Assembly (NCBI GenBank): GCA_030681895.1
Contig: JAUXRI010000037.1
Span: 1-64,000 of the forward strand
Reading direction: 5' to 3'
DNA: 64,000 nucleotides
Source: Myxococcales bacterium
GTDB taxonomy: Bacteria; Myxococcota; Myxococcia; Myxococcales; Myxococcaceae
Shown here: positions 51,861 through 60,611 of the stretch, piece by piece
Position numbering within the stretch: the stretch's first letter is position 1
How the letters are laid out: each line of letters starts with the position of its first letter
Made by a program: the position numbers and the translations under genes
Notes under the pieces: model-generated
What the model was told of the DNA's origin: nothing
Seen by the model: only the letters and a program-made list of their open reading frames with translations
Database searches by the model: none

Positions 51861-52952
51861 GTGCGCGTGGTGGTGCTGAAAGAGACGAAGGCCGGAGAAC
51901 ATCGGGTCGCGCAGACGCCTGAGACGGTCGCGAAGCTGGTGAAGGCTGGCGTCGAGGTGGTGATCGAAGCGGGCGCAGGCCTCGCGGCCGGCTTCGACGA
52001 CGCCGCGTGGAAGGGCGCCACCGTCGCTCCCGACGCGAAGACTGCGCTCTCGGGTGCGCAGGTCGTGCTGTCGGTGCAGCCGGTGTCGGAGGCGCTGGTG
52101 CCGCACCTCTCGCGAGGCGCGTTGTTGATCTCGTTTCTGCCGTCAGCCCGCCGGCCAGCCCTCGCCGAGCGCGGCCTCGATGCCCTCGCGATGGAGAAGG
52201 TGCCCCGCACCACCCGCGGTCAAGCCGTCGACGCCCTCTCGAGTCAGGCGACGGTGGCTGGCTACAAGGCGGTGCTGCTGGGCGCGAGCCGGCTGCCTCG
52301 GCTGCTCCCCATGATGACGACCGCAGCCGGTACGCTCACGCCCGGCAAGGTGCTCGTGCTCGGTGCCGGCGTCGCGGGCCTTCAGGCCATCGCCACCGCG
52401 CACCGGCTCGGAGCGCAGGTCTCGGCCTTCGACGTTCGCGCCGCAGTGAAGGAGCAGGTGCAGTCACTTGGCGCGAAGTTCGTCGACATCGACGGCGTCG
52501 GGAGCGCCGAGGGCTCGGGTGGCTACGCGAAAGAGGTGGGCGCAGACGATCAGGCCCGCATCGTGTCGACGCTCGCGCGAGTCGTTCCGCTCGCCGACCT
52601 CGTCGTCAGCACGGCGCAGATCCCCGGCAGACCCGCCCCCAGGCTCATCACCGCCGACGCGGTGAAGGCAATGCGGCGTGGCTCGGTCATCGTCGATCTC
52701 GCGGCTGACACGGGCGGCAACTGCGAGCTGACCCAGGCAGGCGAAGAGGTCGTCACCGACAACGGCGTGCTCGTGCTCGGCCCTCGTGATCTCGCCGCCA
52801 CCATGCCGCTCCACGCCAGCATGATGTTCGCGAAGAACGTGCTCACGCTGCTGCTCTTGTGCCTGAAAGACGGCGCGCTCTCCCTGCCGCTCGAGGACGA
52901 GCTGATCGCCGCGATGCTCGTCACCCATGGCGGCGTCGTTCGCCACGCCTGA
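51861..52952 (+). CDS. pntAA: NAD(P) transhydrogenase alpha subunit, part 1 (NAD-binding)
   Basis: This 363-residue soluble subunit binds NAD(H) and resembles alanine dehydrogenase: MRVVVLKETKAGEHRVAQTPE, KVLVLGAGVAGLQAIATAHRLGA (Rossmann GxGxxG), and VIVDLAADTGGNCELT. The proton-translocating transhydrogenase makes NADPH from NADH using proton motive force. GTG 51861 has AGGGGAG five bases upstream. It is followed by the two membrane subunits in one transcript. Confidence 0.93.
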   Translation: MRVVVLKETKAGEHRVAQTPETVAKLVKAGVEVVIEAGAGLAAGFDDAAWKGATVAPDAKTALSGAQVVLSVQPVSEALVPHLSRGALLISFLPSARRPALAERGLDALAMEKVPRTTRGQAVDALSSQATVAGYKAVLLGASRLPRLLPMMTTAAGTLTPGKVLVLGAGVAGLQAIATAHRLGAQVSAFDVRAAVKEQVQSLGAKFVDIDGVGSAEGSGGYAKEVGADDQARIVSTLARVVPLADLVVSTAQIPGRPAPRLITADAVKAMRRGSVIVDLAADTGGNCELTQAGEEVVTDNGVLVLGPRDLAATMPLHASMMFAKNVLTLLLLCLKDGALSLPLEDELIAAMLVTHGGVVRHA

Positions 52953-52982
52953 CCCTTCCCTGACTCGTCGTCGGAGCCCTTC

Positions 52983-53276
52983 ATGACTCTCGCGGTCGCT
53001 GAGCTGTACGTCTTCGTCCTCGCTGGCTTCGTCGGCTTTCAGATCATCACCCGCGTGCCGCCGCTGCTGCACACGCCGCTGATGTCGGCGACCAACATGA
53101 TCTCGGCCATCTCGCTGGTGGGCTCGCTCGTCGTGGCGGGCGCCGATCGCGGCACGCTCTCGACGGTGTTGGGCACCATCGCCGTGACTGCCGCCACCAT
53201 CAACTTCGTCGGCGGGTACATCATCACCGATCGCATGTTGAAGATGTTCAGCGCGAAGAAGGCAGGCGCGAAGTGA
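52983..53276 (+). CDS. pntAB: NAD(P) transhydrogenase alpha subunit, part 2 (membrane)
   Basis: This small 97-residue membrane subunit has three helices (LYVFVLAGFVGFQIITRVPP, MISAISLVGSLVVAG, TIAVTAATINFVGGYII), completing the alpha subunit as in the three-subunit form of Rhodospirillum. It separates by 30 bases from the NAD-binding subunit, and GTGA at 53273-53276 couples it to pntB. Confidence 0.93.
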   Translation: MTLAVAELYVFVLAGFVGFQIITRVPPLLHTPLMSATNMISAISLVGSLVVAGADRGTLSTVLGTIAVTAATINFVGGYIITDRMLKMFSAKKAGAK

Positions 53277-54679
53277 GCGCCGAGGTCTTCGACGGTCGAA
53301 CGGCGTTCGTCTCGTTCACGTACCTCGCGGCGTCGATCGCCTTCATTCTCGGCCTGCGCGGGCTGACGAAGCCCGAGACGGCGCGCCGTGGGTTGCAGCT
53401 GGCAGCGTTCGGCATGGTGGCGGCGATCGCCGGCACGCTCGTGAACCACGAGATCATCACCTACACGTGGTGCCTCGTCGGGTTGACGCTCGGCACTGCG
53501 CTGGGCTGGCCGCTGGGGCAGCGCGTGGCGATGACGCAGATGCCGCAGCGCATCGCCATCTCTCATCTCTTCGGGGCGCTCGCCGCCACGCTCGTCGGAG
53601 TCGCCGAGTACACGCACCACGTCTGGGGCCACCTCGAGCTCGGCCGCGCGCAGGTGCTGGCGTTGTCGTTCGAGGTGCTGTTCGGCGCGCTCACGGTGTC
53701 GGGCTCGTTCATGGCCTTCGGCAAGCTGCACGAGATCCTTCCGGGTCGCGGCATCACCTTCCCGATGCAGAACCTGGTGAACCTCACCATCTTCACCAGC
53801 TCGGTCGGGCTGATGGGCTACCTCGTCTACGAGCCGACCGCGTCGTGGGCCTTCTTCACCATGCTGGGCCTGTCGTTCCTCGCGGGCTTCATGATGGTGC
53901 TGCCGATCGGCGGCGCCGACATGCCCGTCGTCGTCTCGTTGCTCAACAGCTACGCCGGCCTCGCGGCGTCCGCGACGGGCTTCGCCCTGGGCAACGCGGT
54001 GCTCATCATCTGCGGAGCGCTCGACGGCGCGTCGGGCTTCCTCCTGTCGGTGCTGATGTCGAAGGCGATGAACCGCAGCTTCGGCAACGTGCTCTTCGGC
54101 GCCTTCGGCAGTCAGGTGAAGGCCGTGGCCGCCTCGTCCGCGAAGGGTGAGATGAAAGAGGTGTCGCTCGAAGACGCGGCCCTGGCGCTCCGGTACGCGC
54201 GCAGCGTGGTGGTGGTGCCAGGCTATGGGCTGGCCGTCGCGCAGGCGCAGAAGCTGGTCGGCGAGCTGGCCGAGCTGCTCGAGGGCCACGGCAACGACGT
54301 GAAGTACGCCATTCACCCCGTCGCCGGCCGCATGCCGGGCCACATGAACGTGCTGCTCGCCGAGGCGAACATCTCGTACGAGAAGATGGTCGAGATGGAG
54401 GACATCAACGAGAAGTTCTCTGAGGTCGACGTGGCGGTCGTCATCGGCGCCAACGACGTCGTGAACCCCGCGGCGAAGCGCGACCCCGGCAGCTCGATCT
54501 ATGGAATGCCAGTGCTCAACGTCGATCAGGCGAAGCGCGTCATCGTGCTCAAGCGCGGCAAGGGCACGGGCTTCGCGGGCATCGAGAACGAGCTCTTCAT
54601 CGACGAGCGCACCTCGCTGCTGTTCGGCGACGCGAAGGCCACGCTGCAGCGGTTGGTGACCGAGCTGAAGACACTATGA
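53273..54679 (+). CDS. pntB: NAD(P) transhydrogenase beta subunit
   Basis: This 468-residue protein has a membrane domain (about 1-270, nine helices), with conserved PIGGADMPVVVSLLNSYAGLAASATGF, and a C-terminal NADP-binding Rossmann domain with VVVPGYGLAVAQAQ, HPVAGRMPGHMNVLLAEA, VVIGANDVVNPAA and IVLKRGKGTGFAGIEN. It drives hydride transfer from NADH to NADP. GTG 53273 starts inside the previous stop. Confidence 0.96.
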   Translation: MSAEVFDGRTAFVSFTYLAASIAFILGLRGLTKPETARRGLQLAAFGMVAAIAGTLVNHEIITYTWCLVGLTLGTALGWPLGQRVAMTQMPQRIAISHLFGALAATLVGVAEYTHHVWGHLELGRAQVLALSFEVLFGALTVSGSFMAFGKLHEILPGRGITFPMQNLVNLTIFTSSVGLMGYLVYEPTASWAFFTMLGLSFLAGFMMVLPIGGADMPVVVSLLNSYAGLAASATGFALGNAVLIICGALDGASGFLLSVLMSKAMNRSFGNVLFGAFGSQVKAVAASSAKGEMKEVSLEDAALALRYARSVVVVPGYGLAVAQAQKLVGELAELLEGHGNDVKYAIHPVAGRMPGHMNVLLAEANISYEKMVEMEDINEKFSEVDVAVVIGANDVVNPAAKRDPGSSIYGMPVLNVDQAKRVIVLKRGKGTGFAGIENELFIDERTSLLFGDAKATLQRLVTELKTL

Positions 54680-54682
54680 CGG

Positions 54683-55447
54683 TCAGGCGGCTTTGCGCGG
54701 CGGGAGCGGGAAGAACGAGCTCGTCGATTCGACGTACTCCGTGTAGCCGGGGCGTTTCTTCATCGTCGACTCGAGCAGCGCGACGCCCGACACGCGGACC
54801 AGGAGGAACGTCATCAGGCCCGCCGAGGCGACGGTGTACCAGGCCCCGCTCGCGACGCCGAAGCAGGCCAGGCCCCACCAGACGACCGCGTCACCGAAGT
54901 AGTTGGGGTGGCGGGTGTAGCGCCAGATGCCCAGCGTCATCACCTGGCCCTTGTTGGATGCGTTGGCCTTGAAGCGTGCGAGCTGCAGATCGCCGATGGT
55001 CTCGAAGGCGACGCCGATGAGGACGATCGCTGCGCCGATCCAATCGAGCGGACCGAGCTCGCCTTTCGAGGTGATCGCGAACTGCACCGGCAGCGAGATG
55101 AGGCACATCAACACGCCCTGGAGGATGAACACCTGAAACAGGCTCCGGAGGGTCCAACGGGCACCGTGTTGGTTGCGCCAGACCACGTAGCGAGGGTCTT
55201 CCCCGCGGCCGTGGTTTCGCCACGTCAGGTAGATCGACAGCCGAAGACCCCAGAGCGTGACGAGGCCGGTGACGAGCGTGCCGCGTGGTGAGGCGCCAGA
55301 GAGACCCAGCGCGACCCACGCGATGATCACGAAGCCAGTGCCCCAGAAGAGGTCGACGATGCTGGCGTCTTTGAGGCGCAGAGAGAGCAGCCAGAGCAGG
55401 AAGACACAGCCGCCGATCGCCGCTGCGGTCAGCAGGAAGACGTTCAT
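54683..55447 (-). CDS. DUF1295 / steroid 5-alpha-reductase-like membrane protein
   Basis: This 254-residue protein has about six helices, with DLFWGTGFVIIAW near the N-terminus and the signature WRYTRHPNYFGDAVVWWGL near residue 190, then RPGYTEYVESTSSFFPLPPRK at the end. These match DUF1295, related to steroid 5-alpha-reductases and phospholipid methyltransferase-type enzymes of the membrane. Substrate unknown. ATG overlaps the acyltransferase stop (ATGA), so both are co-translated. Confidence 0.87.
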   Translation of the reverse strand: MNVFLLTAAAIGGCVFLLWLLSLRLKDASIVDLFWGTGFVIIAWVALGLSGASPRGTLVTGLVTLWGLRLSIYLTWRNHGRGEDPRYVVWRNQHGARWTLRSLFQVFILQGVLMCLISLPVQFAITSKGELGPLDWIGAAIVLIGVAFETIGDLQLARFKANASNKGQVMTLGIWRYTRHPNYFGDAVVWWGLACFGVASGAWYTVASAGLMTFLLVRVSGVALLESTMKKRPGYTEYVESTSSFFPLPPRKAA

Positions 55448-56454
55448 CCCGTGGCTCGCAGGGGCTCGGCGATGGGTTCGGTGGTGGTGAGCCAGGCGTC
55501 CATGCGCTCCCAGTGGTGCTGGAGCCAGGCGAGGCGTTCGTCGCGGGTGGCGGGAATGGTGGCGGCGGCTTCACGCCAGAAGCGGATGCTCACGGTGCGG
55601 TTGACGAGATCGCCGCTCCAGATCTCCTTGAAGCTGGAGAAGCCCTCGAGGCCGGTGTGGCCGACGAAGAGCACGTCGCACGCGGGCGCGGCGTCGAGCA
55701 GGGCGAGGGCTCCACCGGGGCGCGGCGGGAGCAGGTGCACGAGGCGGCTCGCGCGTTGGAGGGCGATGGGATCGTCTTTGAGCTTGTCCAGCGTGCGAGC
55801 GCGCTTGGTCGACGAGAAGCGCGTGCCTTCTGGGTAGAGCAGCACGCCGTCGGTGGCGCTCAAGCCGGCCTTGAGGTTGGCGACGGCGTCGAGCTCCTTC
55901 GCGGTGTCGGTGCCGTCGCGCGAGACGAAGTGGTTGGGCAGCCAGTGGCCGGCGACGTCGAGGCACGGGTCGACGAGGAGCTCCTTCTTGAGCACGTAGC
56001 GCAGCTCGAGCAGGTGCCGGTTCGCGAGGAACACGCCGGGGATGATGGTGTCGACGATGCTGGAGTGGCGGATGAAGACGAGCAGCGGGCCGGTGCGGAC
56101 GAGCTCGTCGCCTTCGACCTCGAAGCGCAGGCCGTAGAGCGTGCGCACGAAGAAGAAGTGCATCGCGACGTAGCGGCGCTGCACGGGCCAGGTGCGGCGC
56201 GCGAGCTGGGCGTGCTGGCCGAGACAAAGCACCCAGAGCGTGAGGAGCTGCAGCAGGCCGAAGGTCTCGGTGAACAGGTAGGAGAGGAAGAAGGCGAACA
56301 GGCGCGTGGTGGGCAGCGTGCGCTTCTGTCGGAGCAGATCGAAGCCGAGCGCGAAGGTGAGCGCGAGCGGGGCGACGGCGAGGGCGAGCAGGAAGCCCAG
56401 CGTCACCGCGGGGATGGTGACGAGGCGTCGGCGAAGACGACGGAAGAAAAGCAT
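55444..56454 (-). CDS. PlsC-type 1-acylglycerol-3-phosphate acyltransferase-like
   Basis: This 336-residue membrane-anchored protein has two N-terminal hydrophobic segments, the catalytic HX4D motif IRHSSIVDT, the FPEG-type block LLYPEGTRFS and SRDGTDTAKEL. It acylates a glycerophospholipid; the exact substrate is open. The first ATG (56454) shares its last base with the stop of the upstream gene. Coupled to DUF1295 by an ATGA overlap. Confidence 0.87.
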   Translation of the reverse strand: MLFFRRLRRRLVTIPAVTLGFLLALAVAPLALTFALGFDLLRQKRTLPTTRLFAFFLSYLFTETFGLLQLLTLWVLCLGQHAQLARRTWPVQRRYVAMHFFFVRTLYGLRFEVEGDELVRTGPLLVFIRHSSIVDTIIPGVFLANRHLLELRYVLKKELLVDPCLDVAGHWLPNHFVSRDGTDTAKELDAVANLKAGLSATDGVLLYPEGTRFSSTKRARTLDKLKDDPIALQRASRLVHLLPPRPGGALALLDAAPACDVLFVGHTGLEGFSSFKEIWSGDLVNRTVSIRFWREAAATIPATRDERLAWLQHHWERMDAWLTTTEPIAEPLRATG

Positions 56455-57047
56455 CACTGCTCCGTACGGAGCAGACCGATTGATGTTGCGGTCATCCACG
56501 CGAGCCAGGCGGGGCCGGCGATGGCGAGCAATTTCGCGGCGTCAGCCGACATCCACTGGAAGGCGACGGGGAGCGAGATGATGCCCGCCGCCAGCGCGAG
56601 CCAGCGGAGCTTTCCCGGCTGCGCGAAGAAGGCGGCGATGAGGCCGATGGCGATGCAGCCGTTGAAGGTGGCGTCGAGGAGCAGCGTGAAGCGAAGAAAC
56701 GCTTCGCCGATGGCGGCCGGGGCGGCGATGGCGACGAGTGGAGCGGGCGTGCCAGCCGCGTCGAGCAACGCTCCGAGGCCGATGAAGACGCCGGCGACGA
56801 TGGCCGGGCCCGTGCGGAGCTTCGCGGCGAACCCGGCGGCGAAGGCAGCGATGGCGACCAGGCCGAAGGTGAAGGCGAAGGACGAGACGGCCGTGCGAAT
56901 GGGGTACTGCGCGCAGCTCGCCAGCCAGCCGGGGACGTCGGCGGGCGAGTAGGGCGAGGTGAACGGCTGGAGCGCGACGACCGCCACCACGTTGAGGGCG
57001 ACGCCGACGAGACCTGCGATGCCGATGGCGCGTGTGCTCCCGGTCAT
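56454..57047 (-). CDS. Six-helix membrane protein (DUF4386-like)
   Basis: This 197-residue protein has six hydrophobic helices with a short loop ASCAQYPIRTAVSSF in the periplasm and an Ala/Gly/Leu-rich composition. It resembles DUF4386-type membrane proteins but is not a firm match. It is the first gene of a three-gene minus-strand membrane unit that ends at 54683; its start lies 50 bases from the -35 element of the divergent tRNA promoter, and its own promoter must lie in the same gap. Confidence 0.65.
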   Translation of the reverse strand: MTGSTRAIGIAGLVGVALNVVAVVALQPFTSPYSPADVPGWLASCAQYPIRTAVSSFAFTFGLVAIAAFAAGFAAKLRTGPAIVAGVFIGLGALLDAAGTPAPLVAIAAPAAIGEAFLRFTLLLDATFNGCIAIGLIAAFFAQPGKLRWLALAAGIISLPVAFQWMSADAAKLLAIAGPAWLAWMTATSIGLLRTEQ

Positions 57048-57097
57048 TGGGTCAGGGTAGTGCGCGCCTCGTCAGGAAAACGCCACGATTTCCTTCC

Positions 57098-57127
57098 TTG
57101 ACGGCGCAGGCGCGATTCACGTATTGC
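57098..57127 (+). promoter_or_regulatory. sigma70-like promoter of the initiator tRNA
   Basis: TTGACG at 57098-57103 is followed, after 18 bases, by TATTGC at 57122-57127. Transcription would begin about 57134, five bases before the tRNA's 5' end. The -35 matches the consensus in five of six positions; the -10 is weaker. Confidence 0.6.
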
Positions 57128-57138
57128 GCAACGCACAT

Positions 57139-57213
<75 letters not shown>

Positions 57214-57220
57214 TGAAGAA

Positions 57221-57256
57221 AGACGCCCGGTTAGCCGCAAGGTTGACCGGGCGTCT
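57221..57256 (+). terminator. Hairpin after the initiator tRNA
   Basis: A perfect 11-base inverted repeat, AGACGCCCGGT (57221-57231) and ACCGGGCGTCT (57246-57256), with a 14-base loop begins nine bases after the tRNA. No T-tract follows, so it is a GC-rich stem that may stop polymerase or protect the precursor. Confidence 0.6.
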
Positions 57257-57310
57257 GCATGTCTGGCGGCACATGCGCGGCGCGCGAGATTTCGCTATCC
57301 CTCCGCGAGC

Positions 57311-58168
57311 GTGGACCTCTACCAGCTCAAGACCTTCGTGGCCGTGGCCCAGGGCGGCAGCATCACGCGCGCCGCCGAGTTGGTGCACCTCTCTCAGCCT
57401 GCCGTCAGCGCACACATCAAGGCGCTCGAAGACGAGCTGGGGCTGGCGCTCTTCGATCGGACCTCGCGCGGCATGACGCTGACGGCCGATGGCAAGCGCC
57501 TGCTCACGCACGCCGAACAGACCATCGCCGCGCATCGCGAGCTGCTCGACGAAGCCGCACGCGCGCGGGGGAAACTCACTGGCCGGTTGACGCTGGCCGC
57601 TGGCAGCACCTCGAACCACGAAGCGATCGGTCGGCTGCTCAGCCGGCTCTCGGCGCGCTGCCCCGAAGTCGCGGTGACGCTCGAGCACCGGGCGTCGCTC
57701 GAGATCCTCGCGGGCCTTCGCAATGAGACGATCGACGCCGGCTTCTACAACGAAGCCGGTGAGCCCGACGCCGACCTGAGCACCGTCGAAGTCGCGACCT
57801 TCGGCATCTTCGTCGTCGCGCCGACGGGGCTGCGGGAGCTCGGCTGGAAGGCGCTCGAGAAGCAACCGTGGATCTTCCCCACCCGCAGCACGTGCTGCTC
57901 GAAGGCCGCGGAGCGCATCTTTGCCGAGCACCACTTCCGGCCCGCGAGGATCATCAGCGTCGATCGCGAGGGGCTGACGCGAACCCTGGTGGCCAGCGGC
58001 GTCGGCGTCGGCCTGCTCCACGACGACGCGGCGCGCGCGGCCGAGCGGGCCGGCGAGGCGAAGATCCTGGCCGACTCCGAGACGAGGGTACGGGTGCTGT
58101 TCGCTCAGCTCGCGCGCCGGGCGAAGGAGCCGGTGCTCACCGCGGCGACCGGGTTGGTGCGCGCCTGA
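57311..58168 (+). CDS. LysR-family transcriptional regulator
   Basis: This 285-residue regulator has an N-terminal HTH (about residues 17-36) in MDLYQLKTFVAVAQGGSITRAAELVHLSQPAVSAHIKALE, then a substrate-binding domain with LAAGSTSNHEAIGRLLS and ASGVGVGLLHDDAA. The GTG at 57311 is followed by the family start DLYQLKTFV. The co-inducer is unknown. The 3' end overlaps the convergent DUF2306 gene by 64 bases, so it is likely linked to the membrane operon beyond. Confidence 0.9.
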   Translation: MDLYQLKTFVAVAQGGSITRAAELVHLSQPAVSAHIKALEDELGLALFDRTSRGMTLTADGKRLLTHAEQTIAAHRELLDEAARARGKLTGRLTLAAGSTSNHEAIGRLLSRLSARCPEVAVTLEHRASLEILAGLRNETIDAGFYNEAGEPDADLSTVEVATFGIFVVAPTGLRELGWKALEKQPWIFPTRSTCCSKAAERIFAEHHFRPARIISVDREGLTRTLVASGVGVGLLHDDAARAAERAGEAKILADSETRVRVLFAQLARRAKEPVLTAATGLVRA

Positions 58169-58770
58169 CGACGGCGAATCAGCCACTCCGCGAGCACCGC
58201 GTTGCTGACCCACGAACCGAGCATCAGCACGTCGCGCGTCACGCCGAGGATGTCGCCGCCGAGGAACAACGCGGGCACGCCGAGCAGCAGTACCTGAGTG
58301 CCGGCCCCCTGGCCCAGGGCGTAGGCGCGCGTCATCCACGCTTCGTGTGAAGCCACGTCCCGCTGCAGAATCGTGCGCACCGCCAGCACGATGAAGAGCG
58401 ACATTGCCGAGCCGACGACGAGCCGAGTCGCGAGCAGCAACGGCCCCTGCATCGCCGTGGGAATGTCGGGGACCACCGTCATCCACACACCCGTCACGCC
58501 AGAGGCGAGCCCGCTCGCGGCGACCACCCGGCCCGCGAGGCGATGCCAGCGAGGCGAACGCCTGCGAAACGCCGCGGCGAACTGAAACGCACCGAGCACC
58601 GAGAAGGTGAGCGCCGCGATGACGTGCAGCACCACCGGGAGCGGCGCAGCGACGAAGCGCGCGTTCTGTTCGGTGATGGGCTGCGCGAGGGAGTTCAGTC
58701 GCGCGATGCCGCCGATCGTCGGGACCACGCTGAGGATGACCAACCCGATGGTGACGCCCCATTGCTTCAT
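58105..58770 (-). CDS. DUF2306 membrane protein
   Basis: This 221-residue protein has six to seven helices with HVIAALTFSVLGAFQFAAAFRRRSPRWHRLAGRV and RAYALGQGAGTQVLLLG, the DUF2306 layout. The function is unknown. ATG 58770 overlaps the MFS stop (ATGA). It is the last gene of the three-gene unit and its 3' end overlaps the LysR gene by 64 bases on the other strand. Confidence 0.85.
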   Translation of the reverse strand: MKQWGVTIGLVILSVVPTIGGIARLNSLAQPITEQNARFVAAPLPVVLHVIAALTFSVLGAFQFAAAFRRRSPRWHRLAGRVVAASGLASGVTGVWMTVVPDIPTAMQGPLLLATRLVVGSAMSLFIVLAVRTILQRDVASHEAWMTRAYALGQGAGTQVLLLGVPALFLGGDILGVTRDVLMLGSWVSNAVLAEWLIRRRQARTNPVAAVSTGSFARRAS

Positions 58771-59963
58771 GACGGCACCACCTTCGTGCGCAGGAGGACC
58801 AACGCGACGATGAGCGCGAGGAGAGCGCCGAGCGCTCCGATCGCGAACGCGGACGCGAGACCGAAAGCGCCGACCGCGAGCCCGAGCGCGGGCACGCCGA
58901 CGCCCATCGCCAGATCGAAGCAGGCCGCAAAGGCGCCGACCGCCACACCGCGATTCTGCGGCGGCACGTGTTTGATGGCTTCCACTCCGAACGCGGGGAA
59001 GGCCAGTGAGAAGCCGAGCCCGGTGAGCCCCGCGGCGGCGATGGCAATGCCAGGGCCGGGAGCCAGCCACATCAGCGTCTGACCGACGCCCGCGATCGCC
59101 GTGGAGCCGAGCGCGACCCGCGCGCCACCGAACCGGTCGGGCAGGCGGCCGAAGACGAGGCGTGCGAGCACGTAGGCGGCCCCGAAGGCCACCATCGCGA
59201 GCGGCGCGTGTGACCAGCCGGCCTCCTTGAAGCGGAGCGCCGAGAACGCGGCGATCGCGCCGAAGCCGAGCGCACTCGAGGTGAGCCCGAGGCCGGGGAG
59301 CCAGATCAACCGGGCGACGGTGCGAAGGGGCAGGCGGGTCGTACCGACCGTCGCGATCGTCTTCGTCAGCAGCGCGGGGATGAGGCCGAACAGCGGGGCG
59401 ACTGCGGCCGCGAGGGCGACACCCACGAAGCCGAAGCGGGCGAAGAGCGCCGAGCCGATGGGCGCACCGATCGCCAGCGCGCCGTACATCGCGATGCCGA
59501 CCCACGCCATGACGAGGCCGGTGCGTTCACGCCCGGCGAGCCCCACGCCCCACGAGAGCGCGCTGGTGATGACCAGGCTCTCGCCCAACCCGAGCAGCCC
59601 GCGCCCGACGAGGAGCACGGTGAGGCTCGCGTTCGCAGCACTCAGGAACGACGAGGTGGCCATCAACGCTCCGGCGAGCGCCGACAACGCCAGGCCGAGC
59701 ACTGCGGTCGACTGCGGCCCACGGTGGTCCGAGCGGGTGCCGGCAGCGGGGCGCGTCAGCAACGTCGCCCACGACTGCGCGCCGATCGCGAGGCCCACCA
59801 CGAAGGGCCCGAAGCCGAGCGCGCCGCTGACGTGCTCCGGCAACACCGGGAGCGGCAGGCCCATCGCGAGGAACTCGGCGAACACCATCGCACACAGGCC
59901 GGCGACGCTCGTCAGCGCGCGCTGCGAGGTGGGAGCACCGACGGGTTGGGTGAGCGCGTTCAT
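58767..59963 (-). CDS. MFS transporter
   Basis: This 398-residue protein has twelve helices, a loop between helices 2 and 3 with RPAAGTRSDHRGP (motif A-like) and GRGLLGLGESLVITSAL. It belongs to the drug/sugar efflux-like MFS group (YfcJ-like). The substrate is unknown. Both sides are coupled by ATGA overlaps, so it is the middle gene of the DUF2938-MFS-DUF2306 unit. Confidence 0.85.
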   Translation of the reverse strand: MNALTQPVGAPTSQRALTSVAGLCAMVFAEFLAMGLPLPVLPEHVSGALGFGPFVVGLAIGAQSWATLLTRPAAGTRSDHRGPQSTAVLGLALSALAGALMATSSFLSAANASLTVLLVGRGLLGLGESLVITSALSWGVGLAGRERTGLVMAWVGIAMYGALAIGAPIGSALFARFGFVGVALAAAVAPLFGLIPALLTKTIATVGTTRLPLRTVARLIWLPGLGLTSSALGFGAIAAFSALRFKEAGWSHAPLAMVAFGAAYVLARLVFGRLPDRFGGARVALGSTAIAGVGQTLMWLAPGPGIAIAAAGLTGLGFSLAFPAFGVEAIKHVPPQNRGVAVGAFAACFDLAMGVGVPALGLAVGAFGLASAFAIGALGALLALIVALVLLRTKVVPS

Positions 59964-60445
59964 GAGGTCACCCGCGCGGTCAGGTAGAGCCCGAGGCCGT
60001 ACACGGCGTGCGTGACGACGCTCTTGAGTGAGTTGAAGAGGGGCGTCGGGGTCTTCGACGAGAAGAGGCCTGCGCCGAGCGCGGGCTGGAGAATGACCAG
60101 GGGAGCGATCACCGTGACGAAGGCGATGATCAGCGCTGGCCAGAGTGAGGGAGATCGTGCCCACTCGAGACCGAACACCCCGAGGAGGAGCGCGGCGAAG
60201 GTGACGCCGATGGTGTAGTGCGCCGCCCAACCGAGCACGAGCTCTCCGCGAACTGGCGGGCTGCGCGTGATGCTCTCGTGAAACCACTGGCCGTGGCTGA
60301 GGTGGCCAAGCCATCGGCCGAGGAAAGCGAAGTTCAGCGAAGGCACTCCGAGTTGCCGCAGCAGCGCGGCCCACACATCCATCAACGCCGTCGCTCCAGC
60401 GCCCAGCACGACGGCACGGACGACGAATTCAGTCTTCTCAGTCAC
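59960..60445 (-). CDS. DUF2938 membrane protein
   Basis: This 161-residue protein has four helices with GAGATALMDVWAALLRQLGVPSLNFAFLGRWLGHL and HYTIGVTFAALLLGVFGL, matching DUF2938. The GTG at 60445 is preceded by a full AGGAGG six bases upstream, the strongest ribosome binding site in the window, fitting its place as first gene. Function unknown; such genes often adjoin LysR regulators. Confidence 0.88.
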   Translation of the reverse strand: MTEKTEFVVRAVVLGAGATALMDVWAALLRQLGVPSLNFAFLGRWLGHLSHGQWFHESITRSPPVRGELVLGWAAHYTIGVTFAALLLGVFGLEWARSPSLWPALIIAFVTVIAPLVILQPALGAGLFSSKTPTPLFNSLKSVVTHAVYGLGLYLTARVTS

Positions 60446-60611
60446 GGTGAACCTCCTGGTGGTTGCTGCGTTCGTGACCAGAAGTAGTGGTGCGGGCGTG
60501 TGCGCGGAATTCGGATGGTTGGAGGGCAGCCCTCAGCCGTCGTGAGGGCAGAGTCGTCAGCCACCGGGTTCCAGGTGTTCGAGCGAACACCCGGAAGTAC
60601 GCTCTTTCGCC

